From Melastoma dodecandrum (taxonomy: Eukaryota; Streptophyta; Magnoliopsida; Myrtales; Melastomataceae): a DNA stretch of 64,000 nt. Every line of letters begins with the position of its first letter. The stretch's first letter is position 1. Shown in pieces: positions 24,129-34,314 of this stretch. The stretch lies in NCBI GenBank assembly GCA_029817715.1, contig JARUPY010000397.1:5084001-5148000 (forward strand). The letters run 5' to 3'. The notes below the pieces were generated by a model. The model was not told the DNA's origin, did no database searches, and worked only from the letters and a program-made list of their open reading frames with translations. The translations under genes were made by a program, and so were the position numbers.

Positions 24129-24703
24129 AAAAATATAAAAGATCTACAGAGTCCAAAATTAGCTCGAGCCCCTAAACCTTTTGAGGAAAGAATGAAATAA
24201 AACCCCGGCTGCCAATTTCGTATTCTTTCCCAATCTGTACAACAACAAAACCAATCGCGAGTTCAACACACCCCTGGCCCCAGAAAATCAATCAGAGAGC
24301 GAATTATACTCCCAATCGCGAGCTGCTGCAGGGGGAAGCAGCAGACGAGTTCGAACATATGTGTCATTGTCAGGTGATTCCCTCCCATCTTAATCTTCCA
24401 AAAGTCCACTGCCAAAGCAACTAGACCTCCAGCACGAGTCGGCCGACCTAGATAGCCGCACACCATTTTGGGTTGGGGCGGGGGCCTTTCTTCAGTTCCG
24501 ATGGTCGTCGCAGGTCGTCGCCGCCTCCCTCTGCTCCTTCGACAACCTCGCGCTCTGCGGCGACTGCGACTGCGACGCCCGTTCCTCCTCCTCAGCCACG
24601 AGAGGACCCCGCTCGAGGCTGTTGTCGGCTTGCAGGTCGTCGAAGGTGGAAATGGAACCCGTAGCCTCGTCGAAGCTAGCGAAGGAGCCGTTCTCTCCCA
24701 GGG

Positions 24704-25114
24704 TCATTGAGATGCGTATTCTTTGAGGCAAGCTAGTTGTGATTGTAAATTAAAAACCTGAAGGGAACGAAAAAGAAAATCCCTAAAAAGGGGCTTTAGC
24801 CTGAGAAAGAACTACGATCTGTAAGCGAATTAGGGTTACTTCTTATGGAGACAGTAGCGGGACACGCAACCATAAATCGGGTCATGAAGCCGGGCCTGGG
24901 CCTCGTAAGAGATCGTGACCACCGCCTCGCACCCTTCTCCGACCGGAAGGTTGGCCAAGAGCTTCGACACGTTGTTGGCACCGAAAACCTTGTGGATGGC
25001 CGCGAAATGGGCCGCACCTAGCTCGTGGCAGAAGTAAGACGCGAAGCCGCAACCCCTAACACATTTCCTCCTGAGGAACTTGCACGTTCTGCAGGGCGAC
25101 CCGGCTCTGGCCAT
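24704..25114 (-). pseudogene. LBD: LBD (AS2/LOB-domain) transcription factor, truncated
   Basis: Exon 1 from ATG 25114 gives the LOB domain: C-block [15 protein letters not shown] (CX2CX6CX3C), GAS block with [18 protein letters not shown], then [16 protein letters not shown]. This best resembles the LBD18/LBD20-type class I group. The next residues should start a coiled coil (HIFALQQQ-like) but read RYCLHKK and stop at 24836-24838. A GTAACC donor overlaps that stop. A second-exon relic at 24757-24704 after a CAG acceptor reads FNLQSQLACLKEYASQ, close to the family's NLQAQLAxLKEQAAQ, but it is out of phase with exon 1 and ends in TGA. Pro is lost from the usual FAPYF (FASYF). The DNA-binding part might still be made (92 residues) but dimerisation would be impaired. 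Inverted MITE copies flank the locus. Confidence 0.8.
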
Positions 25115-25312
25115 CTCCCAAACGGTGTCTCTCCTTACTTCCTTTACTACGTGATCGATGTCGGAGGGAATTTCTTTTGGGGATCGTCCTCCTTGGAGAT
25201 CACCACGGCTTACGGGAACCAGTTGGAGAAGGACATCGACGGGATTTTTGAGGGGTTCGCGAGCTGCTGGGGTTGAGAAAGCGGGTGGGGTAAAATTGGG
25301 TTTTGCCCTCGA

Positions 25313-25495
25313 CGGTGATTTTTTAATGCCGTTATAGCCACGTGTGCGGACACGTCGGACTCCTTCAGAAAGGGAGCTAACGGAGGATAACGTTGAAATA
25401 ACGTCTTAAGTACGGTTTACTATAGGATACGTTTCAAACGACAGTATAAATTGGAAAAAATGGGTATAGTACAAGATATAATTGTTAATTAGGCC
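25313..25495. repeat. Inverted partial copy of the GGCC-end MITE
   Basis: Read on the minus strand this matches 23896 to about 24070 over ~170 bp at roughly 80-85% identity by eye, including GTCCGACGTGTCCGCACACGTGG. It has one GGCC end (25492-25495) and lacks the other. With the left copy it forms a large inverted repeat around the LBD gene. Confidence 0.75.
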
Positions 25496-25958
25496 TTATA
25501 TTAAATACATCCTCAGTTAGTATTGCAAATAACGGCGTCCTACTTGTCATCCATATTGGCGCAAACGACGTTAATACACCTCCGTTTATATGATATGACA
25601 GAAATGACACACGTGAAGCCTAGGGCTAACCTACTTTTGACGGGATCATAAGAGGAATTAGGGCTTTTGGGTCAATTCTGATGGGGTAATAAGGGGAATG
25701 ACCTACTTTTGACACCCTCGCTCCACGTTATATTTTTTTTGCCACGTCGGCTTCACGTGTGTCGTTTCTGCCATGTCGTATAAACGGACGTGTATTAACG
25801 TCGTTTGTGCCAATATGGATGACAGGTAGGACACCGTTATTTGCAACAATTGATTTAATATAACGGAATAAGTACAGATATGGTTTCAAAGTATTTCAAA
25901 GAACGTGATAGATCGAAAAAAATGGGTATAATATAGGATAAATTTGCTAATTTGGCTT
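25492..25958. mobile_element. Palindromic foldback element (~465 bp)
   Basis: Arms at about 25512-25621 and 25748-25852 are inverted copies of each other. They share CAAATAACGGYGTCCTAC, GTCATCCATATTGGCRCAAACGACG (in part) and GACACACGTGAAGCC. The loop between has no coding content. The outer parts carry the same TTTGCTAATTTGGC-type end as the neighbouring MITEs. A further related half-copy continues to about 26140. Confidence 0.75.
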
Positions 25959-26241
25959 GGATGTGTAACGCCGTTTGTGTCAAAATGAATTACACGTAAG
26001 ACACCGTTATTTATAACACTAACGGATAATGGATTTAATATAACGGAGTAAGTACATATATAATTTCGAAGCGTTACAAAAAAAACTATATAAAAAAAAT
26101 GAATATACTGTAAAATAAATGTGCTAATTTGACCTAAAATATATATACAAACATATCTCCTCTGTTTGTCTTGTCCGCACCTGTAGAGACGGTCAAGAAG
26201 CGGCAAAAATACCCTGAGAGGTGGTGGTGGTGGGTAGTCGA

Positions 26242-26874
26242 ATGGACAATCGCCGCCCCCCCATGTCTGACCACATCCTCCACCGTCACGAGCCCCAGCA
26301 GTCTGGGGTAGAGGCCGAGGCTACCAAGAGTAGCTGCGACCTCCCCCTGGATGACAAAGCTCTTTATGTGGTTGCCCAGGTCAGAACGGAGGTCAACAGG
26401 CTGGCCGAGAAGGTTTGCTCGCGCGCTCCTGACAGAGTCGTTAAGAGGGTCCTCCATCCATCATACTCTATGCTAATTCTCCCTATTTCCTCAGGTTGCA
26501 ACGCTGGAGGGCGTGTTTCGTCACGGCAATGAGGCGGCCGAGAGGGAGCTCAGCATCCTCACCGAGATGCTAATGGTGCAGCTGCTCAAGTTGGACAGCA
26601 TAGTGACTGACGACGGCGAGGCCAGAGTCCTGCGGGGCGTCGAGGTAGGGCTCAAAATCCTGTAGGAACAACCACAAATCAACTTGACGTCTCACTGGTA
26701 GGCGGTTCGCGGGGTGCCTTACAGGTACGGCGAGTCCAGAGCATCGTGAATAGACTGGACAACCTCAAGGAGGCCAACCTGGGCAGCTGCAGTTCCGACA
26801 CGGGGCTAGCCGCGGGAGCTCAGGCAGGAGATGGCTCGACCAGAGTGACCTACGACTGGGTGCAATTCGATTGA
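26242..26874 (+). CDS. BAG: BAG-domain co-chaperone, short form without ubiquitin-like domain
   Basis: Three exons (26242-26412, 26495-26644, 26725-26874) with GT-AG borders give 156 residues. VVAQVRTEVNRLAEKVATLEGV, EMLMVQLLKLDSIVTDDGEA and VRRVQSIVNRLDNLKEAN (each seen in order) are the three helices of a BAG domain as in plant BAG1-4, which bind the Hsp70 ATPase domain and promote nucleotide release. The C-terminus TYDWVQFD resembles the family's TTKWETFD ending. BAG1-4 proteins normally have a ubiquitin-like domain before BAG; here the region upstream is foldback repeat sequence ending about 100 bp before the ATG. The gene is either a 5'-truncated copy or its first exon lies elsewhere. 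No stop or frame change within the three exons. It converges on the E1 gene, with 282 bp between stop codons. Confidence 0.78.
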
Positions 26875-27156
26875 GGGATGATGAGGATGCTCTTCTTCTC
26901 CACTTTTAACTCTTGAGGTCAACATTCGCACACACACTTATTAATTTGAAACGTTCGCTCGGGCTGGATGTATTTTTCTGGATATCTTGAGTTATGCAGC
27001 GAATCATCAAAATGAAGGAATTATACCGAGATTTGTCCTCAGTTCCCCTGTTTACTCAAAGTAAATGCCGTGTAACCCCTAACTAAAAGATTTCGAGTCA
27101 TGTCAAATTCTCTTGGAACACCAGTAGTGAGAACAGTAGTATTCCTGTACCAGGAT

Positions 27157-30100
27157 TCAGCGGAAATAAACGGATACCATCGGGATGTCGACATCGTTGT
27201 CATCCTCATCCTCGCAAGCCACCACGACGTCTATGTGGCGTCGGTAGTCGGGCACTTCTAGTTTTGCCACCTCCAGGGCGAGATCCACCACTTTCTTGTC
27301 CATTCGATCTCTGTGCTTAGGGAACAGGCTGTTAAACAGCAGGCAACTTCCACAGGAAACGCTATAGGCATTGAGCCCCTTCTTTTGAAGCCATTGCAGT
27401 AGTTCTCTCAGAGTGGGATTGTTCTTTATGATCCATCTATCCCACACAGTCCAGCTCATGTCACGATGCTTGATTACCTTAGGAGGAACAGGCTCGGCCA
27501 TGGAGAACAGAGGCAATGCTAAGTTGGCGAATGTGTTGCGGTAGTCCTCCAGCTTGTGCCCGCCATCGAGAACCTTATAGAGCTCCAAACAGACAAGCCC
27601 TGTAGCCATGGCGGTTGATGTCGCGATGGCAGGAATAATCCTCCCGGCAATGAACTTGGCCTTCAGCTTGTCGACTTCAGGGATGCTATAATTCCGGGCC
27701 CTCATATTGGCCAATGCAGCTATCAGGTCCATATGGTAGTTTGTGTCGTCATCCTGCAGGATCAATGCATGACCCTTAAACTCAGGCAGCAGAACCACCA
27801 AACTCACAAAAGCAACAGATAAGACAAACAAAGAACATGGTTAGCATTAGCAGCAAAGCAGATGGAAAACCTTCTCAAACTGGATGGGTTTCATCCTAAA
27901 ACCCGGAGGAAGGTTCATACGACACTGCTCTAATCTTGCAATCAAGTCATGAATGACAGCTTCATCATCTACTGAAGCAGAAGAGAGGCCAGTTGCCTTC
28001 TCGTCCGTCACTATCTTTGCATCCTTCTTTGGTTTAAAATCTGGTATTATGACTTTCTCGACAGCTTCGGCTAACTTTCTTGGATACTTCATCCAGTCAG
28101 GCACTGGGATCCCAAAAGTCTCTGCTCTGAGTATTGCTGCAGACATTACAAAATGCAGGTGTGCAGGATCAGAAGTGGAAAACTGGAGAGGGCGTGGGAA
28201 GCGCTTTGGAGCGGACCAGAATGGAGCCCCAGTACTTGTTGCAGCATCTTCAGGAAAAGTATATATCAATTGCTTTACACGGTTAGCGAAATAATCTTCA
28301 AACCTGGCGCAAAAGAAGAAAGAGTCAGAAGTGAACAAAATAATGAATCAAATTTGTCTGCAGCAATAAAATAAGGATCGATCTGCAAACAATATAGTTG
28401 AGGTCCATATTACTTGAGACGAGCCCAGGTGATGCAATCTTCAAAAGTCTCACATCTTTCCAGGTCCAAGTACTCAAGAACATGTTCTAACGTATCCCTT
28501 GCCTGACCATCACTAGCCTTTATCATCAGCTTAGAATAGTCGGATGGATTAGACAGATAGGCATCAACTTCAGCTGGAGTCTTTTCAAGCAAACCCTCAA
28601 ATTCCGATCGCGCCCAAGTCAGACAGTGATCAATGTTATGTGGGAAAGAATGAACTGTACACATTGGAGCCTGTTTCTCTGGTGGATCCCGTGAAGCACC
28701 ATAGTTCTCAGTTAGATGTGGAATGACCATTTGAGTATTGCATTTGGCACCAAGTGTTCCTGACTCAAGAAGTGGCTTCTGGAAATACAGGCATCTTTGA
28801 TCGACATACAGCCTAGCATTCACATTATCCAGTGCATTAATTGTCACGTCCAGGTTTTCCCAAAAATCATCATCAAACACACTTTCTGTTTCTGCACCAA
28901 CACGATTCTGCAGCGCTTCAACCTTCAGATGAGGATTTATAGTCTTAGCAGCCGAAGCGGCCACCGAAGATTTCGCCTGCCCAATATTCCAATCATGAAA
29001 TAGGAACTGCCTACTCAGGTTGCTCTTCTCAATCACATCATCATCTGTCACAGTCAGCTTTCCTTGATGGCCGCAGGAAACACCCATCAAAGCTAAGTTC
29101 TTTAGAAATTCACATCCTAAGGCACCAGATCCTACAAGAAATACTTTAGCCTCCTCCATTTTCCTTTGCAGCTTGGAACCAAACACAGAAATTTGTGCAT
29201 CGTATCGACCATTTAAAGGGCTGAACTCGCCGACATCTTCTGCCTTTGCGGGAAGAGACTCTGATGAGTCAAAGTAGAAAAACTGCAATCCATGAAGTTC
29301 AATTTAGGATTATTATACATGATTCACAACAATTAGTGTTGCTGGATGGATGTGTTATGCCGTCAACAGCGCAATAATTCACTCCAAAGCAACACAGAAT
29401 CTCCAGTCATCTTTTAAATAGAACAATGAGAATCCATCTTCCTTACATAACAACGTCTTCCTTACATAACAACGACTACCATCTGAGCCAACAATAACAA
29501 ATTATGGTCTATGTATGTGTTTTGATAAAGCAGGCAAAGCTTACCTGAAAGAGAGGATGGAACTTCCCCGAGCATGCCTTGACCACCTCCTGTCCAACAA
29601 TTCCTCCAAACATAGCGGCCATTGGGTTGAGAACAGCTCTGGATCCAAAGGCAAAGGAACGCAGAAGTTTTGGGTTAATATCTTCCAGTTTGGCATCACC
29701 AGCACTGTCATTCATGGCACTGGCAATTGATATAAGCCCTTGTGCATCATCTTCAGAACCGGCCACCGGGAAGCGCCCAAAATCACAAAGAAATTTATCC
29801 AGTGCTTGAAATGCTAAGTGCAAGAGTGGTGGACGATCAATCTTCGAAAAATCACTCAACAGAAAATCACCAGGATCTTTCAAAGCTTCTTTCAATGGCT
29901 TAAATTTAAGTAGCTTTGGAAGTTTCACCTGAGTGACAATACCACCCCTCTCATAGGTGCTATACCCTGAAGTATCCTCCTCGAGTACGAATGAATAAGG
30001 CCTTGCATTCTTGATCCTTCTCGGCTTATTATCATTCAATTCAGACATACCCTGAACTTCAGAGAACACAACAAGATCCCCATCTTGAAACTCAAGTCGT

Positions 30101-31544
30101 TCATCATCCACGCATGAAACCAGTGCAGGATTGTCATTGCTGATGGATGCAATAATACCAGTGTGTGGATCCTCACCATCGAAATCGACCACAGTGAACG
30201 CTGGACCAAAATCACAAAAAACAGATCCAAACAGACCTCTGACTTCAGCCTTGATGAAAGCAATAGGAGGCTGATGCATATGGCAGAAGTGATCAAACTC
30301 AGTGGCTGTCTCAAGATCAATATCTGTGAACACCACCGCCTGCAAGTGTCAAAGAAGAACCCTCCAGCTTGTGAGAAAAAACCGGAGAAAAGCCACAAAG
30401 AGCACAGTCAACACTCAGACACATTCATTGTTATCTAGACCACTACTAAGTCACGCACCTCGTCTAAACAATCAAAAATTGAAGATAAGGACACACCTTA
30501 AACGATTATCTACCTTCATCGATAATAACTAAAAAATGGTTACCAATTGAGAGAAACAACCATATTCAAAAGCAAGCTGTGGCGTACAATGCATGACATC
30601 TTGGGATTGCAGAATAAGTAGGCCAAGCCATGAGTATTTACATCTTATCAAAATACCTGGAAGTTCGACAGCTGCTCCTTGGTCAATCTTGTTGTAAGAG
30701 AAGAAACAACCACAGAATTATTAAGTTCCTGCAACTTAGGCTTAGATGCCACAGCCCTGTTCTTGCCTATATCATCCTCTGAGAAGATAAAGTTGCTCGA
30801 AAGATCCCACAATTCCACCACTGATTCATCATGCAGTGTGACTGACTTGACACCGGCAAGAATAAGGTTCTTCGCTGCAAGGAACAAATGAATAAACAAT
30901 AAGCAAAAGCATGTCCATCCGCAAACTTTAGATAATTCCGACAGATTTTTGAGTCATCATGCTTTACATGTCGGAACACTGAGGAAGCCTAGGATTCAAG
31001 AAACATCTAATCGAGGTAGGTTATATTCACTGAAACAAAAAACTAGACATTGTGCCAAAGAGTTGCCAATGCAAATTCTGAAACAAGCTATCGAGACTAT
31101 ATCTATCAAAGTCAAGAACACAGATCCGAACTGCAGAAGCCAATTCATTATCATCCAAGCAGTTTAAACAAAAAGAAACTAACGGCATCTTAACCGAAGG
31201 GCAGAAAGAGTAGCGTGCAAAGGGCACAGTCAACGGTTAATGACCGAGCACTGACTACAGGCTAAGCAACCGAATCCTCCGAGTACATAAGGTCGGGACA
31301 GCAGGCATAACTCGTAGGAATCGAAGTTCAAATGGAGAAGCCACGAGAAGGGAAGAAATCGAACGTGTTGATCGGTAGAAGCGGCAGCAACCGTACCAAT
31401 TTCAGCACCGAGGCCTTGCATTCCGGAAACAAGGACGTTAGAAGCAACCAGGCGGCGCATCGTCTCGCGGCCATAAACCGCGAGCTGCCTGCTGTGCAGA
31501 TCCTCGTCTATGTCGGCCGGATGATCGGAGTCCCCCAAAGCCAT
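27157..31544 (-). CDS. UBA1: Ubiquitin-activating enzyme E1
   Basis: Six exons (31544-31397, 30874-30657, 30339-29545, 29282-28414, 28303-27871, 27753-27157) join in phase to 1019 residues. E1 adenylates ubiquitin, forms a thioester with it and passes it to E2 enzymes in cytosol and nucleus. The inactive adenylation half begins [17 protein letters not shown] and includes [16 protein letters not shown]. The active half has the nucleotide motif [19 protein letters not shown] and [17 protein letters not shown]. The catalytic Cys lies in [16 protein letters not shown]. The C-terminal ubiquitin-fold domain ends [10 protein letters not shown]. Arabidopsis UBA1 has an N-terminal extension before MAFGNSN-like sequence; here the ATG at 31544 (MALGDSDH) corresponds to that internal position. 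Either this protein starts short or a further upstream exon exists. No damage seen. Confidence 0.94.
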
Positions 31545-32048
31545 GGCCGGCGGAGAAGTTGGAGTGACGTCCGGTCGGCTAGCGGTCAGCGTCAGTTAGG
31601 TCCGATGTGTAGGGTATGGGGGGAGGATGAAGGTGGGCTTGTCGTGAGCCAGAAGCAAGTCGGGGAGAGAAGAGGAAAGTAGAGGGGAATCGGGATCGCG
31701 GTGGGGAGACCGGAGCTGAAAGATTAACGAACGAACAAACAAAGCAACTTCACAGCAGCGTCGTCGGTTGGCTTGGCACGCAGAATTAACACGGCCCACT
31801 CCTTTGACCGGACGACAGGCCCATATACAATTTGGTAACGAAGATGGAGGAAACTGGGACTGGGAGGATTGCCTGCCCCCACATTTCTCACCTCACTATA
31901 ATATCTTTACCATGACCCTCATTACTTCAATTATCCATCCCGGATAATATGCTCGCGTACATATACAACAGCAGACACACACGGACACTCTTTCCCTTTC
32001 TCTCCTGCTTCTGCTTCCCAGTAGGAGCTTTCATGTACATGTTATGTC
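31545..32048. other. E1 upstream region
   Basis: GC-richer DNA next to the E1 start (to about 31800) probably holds its leader and promoter. The rest carries no recognised block. Confidence 0.45.
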
Positions 32049-32345
32049 TTAGTCATCTGCTAACTTTAACTGATCCCGTGGCTGCACTGATGCAACATCG
32101 ACAATATGTCCGGGAAAGGGGGGGCGGGAATTATTCCAGCACTTGCTCATCGGGGATCTTAGAACCCCTGGGCAGTCCTTGGGAATCTCTGGCCTTAGAC
32201 CAGAGGCTGCTATCCCCATGGCCGCCTGAACAGGCGAATAAGCCGCGTATGCTGCCTCCCCCGACACCATCTCCCAAATTACCATCCCGAAGCTGTATAC
32301 GTTGCTCATCCACGTCTCTGCAACGCTTTCAGGGTCGCCGGCTAT
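32049..32345 (-). pseudogene. Raf-like protein kinase, single C-lobe exon
   Basis: After an ACAG acceptor at about 32346 the minus strand reads IIAGDPESVAETWMSNVYSF, then GMVIWEMVSGEAAYAAYSPV, GLRPEIPKDCPGVLR and SKCWNN. These are subdomains IX-XI of a plant Raf-like (TKL) kinase. The Asp of the usual SDVYSFG is Asn (SNVYSFG), which some members of this group share. The frame then loses family likeness (KRPxF reads RPPFPGHI) and stops at 32049. No N-lobe or catalytic-loop exon is visible upstream to 33.07 kb. Probably a relic; less likely the end of a gene whose other exons lie beyond the Mutator-like element. Confidence 0.7.
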
Positions 32346-33070
32346 GATCTGTCAAACCAGGAATAAACATTGACAGAGTTAAGCAATCGATCAGTAGACT
32401 AGCACTCTATATATGTCCAGCCAATGATGAGAAAGTTACGTCCCCAGACGGTCTCCTTCGGATAAGGAACACAGTACCCCCCCAACATGACAAAATGATG
32501 AGGGTAGATGTGATTCTGGTTGACAAAACAGGAGGGGCGCGCTTAAATAAACTCGGTCCAATCTATGGTAGAAGGTCTAGCTCAAAGTGGTTGGTGTGTT
32601 CTGACTTGTGAAGCTTGAATTATCACGATCATGCTACTATAACCAAGTATTCAGCTCGACCAGCACTCGAGAGCTGCGGCCATCCGCCTAACCCAAGAAC
32701 TCTAAACCAGGTCAGAGCGAGGCATCGGGCGAGTGTGGGCTGTTTTGGTTAAAAACCAAAAGGTCTTTCTTTGATTGAAGGGTCCCGTCCGTGATTGACT
32801 GGTGACCTTGGCTGCTTATATTTAATGTAGTTAGATTGGAGATGGGATCTACCGACCGGGTACGAGACTGTCAGAACCCCTTCCCCCTTCTCACCCTTTT
32901 TACATTATTATCCATCAACATTACAACGCCGTGGATTGATCATGCCTTTATTCTAAACCATGTTCAGGGCTTTAGACGAAGCCGTCGTGAATGCTAAGCT
33001 AAGGGACATTGGCAGGAGGCTATGATTTTTCTCATGTCACTGCACTTCATGTGATCCCAATCCCAATCCC
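32346..33070. other. Intergenic DNA before the Mutator-like element
   Basis: No gene or repeat structure recognised in these ~725 bases. Confidence 0.45.
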
Positions 33071-33079
33071 ATCAACGTG

Positions 33080-33843
33080 GGAAGCGGCTAACGGTACGTG
33101 CACGTAACCGTTACGTAGTTTACTAATTAATACTAACGAAAAGTAGTAAATTTTACTAAAAGTTGACCGTTACTAATTAATACTAAAAAAGTCAACGCAT
33201 ATTTAGTAAAAAATGTAGTAAAATTTACTACTTTTCTGTCAACTTTTAGTAAAGTCAACGCAAACTTAGTAAAAAAGTATGAAAATTTTACTACTTTTTT
33301 CACTATTCATTCCAGTTCAAGTTTACTACTTTTGCGCTGACTTTACTAAAACATTTCCGTTAGCAACGTCAACGCAGAATTAGTAAAAAAATTAGTAAAA
33401 TTTACTCCTTTTTTTACAAATTTTGCATTGACTTTACTATTTTTTTCGTATTTTAGTAAAGTCAAACCAGTTTTTGTAAAAAAAGGAGTAAAATTTACTA
33501 CCTTTTTTACTACTTCTGCGTTGACGTTACTAACGGAAATGTTTTAGTAAAGTCAGCGCAAGGTTAATAAAAAACGTAGTAAATTTTACTACGTTTTACT
33601 GTACGAATTATGCCGATAATTAGTAACTGTTTACTAATTCTGGCGTTTTTTTAGTAAAAAACTCTTCCTCTTAGTAAATTTTACTAATTTTGAGTTTTTT
33701 TACTAAAAAAAGTAGTAAACTGTTACTAAAAAATGAAGGCGTTTACTAACAAATTTACTACTTTGAACAGTGTTTTCGAACCTAACTCCGAACCTATTTA
33801 TGTTGTGAAATTACCTCTCTACCCTGGTTACGACACTTATTAC
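33080..33843 (+). repeat. Left terminal inverted repeat (~764 bp)
   Basis: The TIR is made largely of short AGTAAA/TTTACT units arranged head to head, giving many small palindromes such as TAGTAAAATTTACTA, spaced by GTCAACGCA or GTTGAC-like words. The inner end is at GGTTACGACACTT, matching AAGTGTCGTAACC in the right TIR. The distal 50 bp (GGAAGCGGCTAAC, GTGCACGTAAC) lack these units. Confidence 0.9.
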
Positions 33844-34314
33844 TAATTTACTAAACATATTACTAATTTTGTTTGTATTTAGTTCAACTGCGTAAATATT
33901 ACTAACTTAATTACTAATAATGAGGTCTAGTGTCGTAAAATTTACTAACTTTTTAACACACAGATCCGCATTTAAGGTAATATTGGTAAAGCGTTTGTCG
34001 TTTGATTTGGGTTTCCTAGCTGCACGTCGCCCCCGAGTTCCTGCTGCAGGTCGGCTTCATCCCAGATCTTCGACTGGCCGTCGTCTTCAACCCACACACA
34101 TTCTGCAGGTCATCCTCCGAGATCTTCGGCTGGAGGGCATCGTCCCAGGTCTTCGGCATCGTCCTTCCTCTTCGGCCACAGGTGGAGTTTCCCAGGTCTT
34201 CTTCGGCTGCAGCTGGTCCGACAGGGGAGTGTAGTTCGGCTGCAGGCGGAGTGACGGGTTCATCTTGTTCGGATTGTGGTGGATTTCGGGTTTGCGTCGT
34301 CGTTGGCCTGACGT

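Noticed and set aside
26134..26457. A 107-codon minus-strand open frame over the BAG gene start
   Set aside because: It overlaps BAG exon 1 on the opposite strand and shows no motif.
33080..33843. CRISPR-like array in the AGTAAA-rich stretch
   Set aside because: Units are short, irregular and palindromic, spacers are not unique fixed-length segments, and the DNA is a plant transposon TIR.
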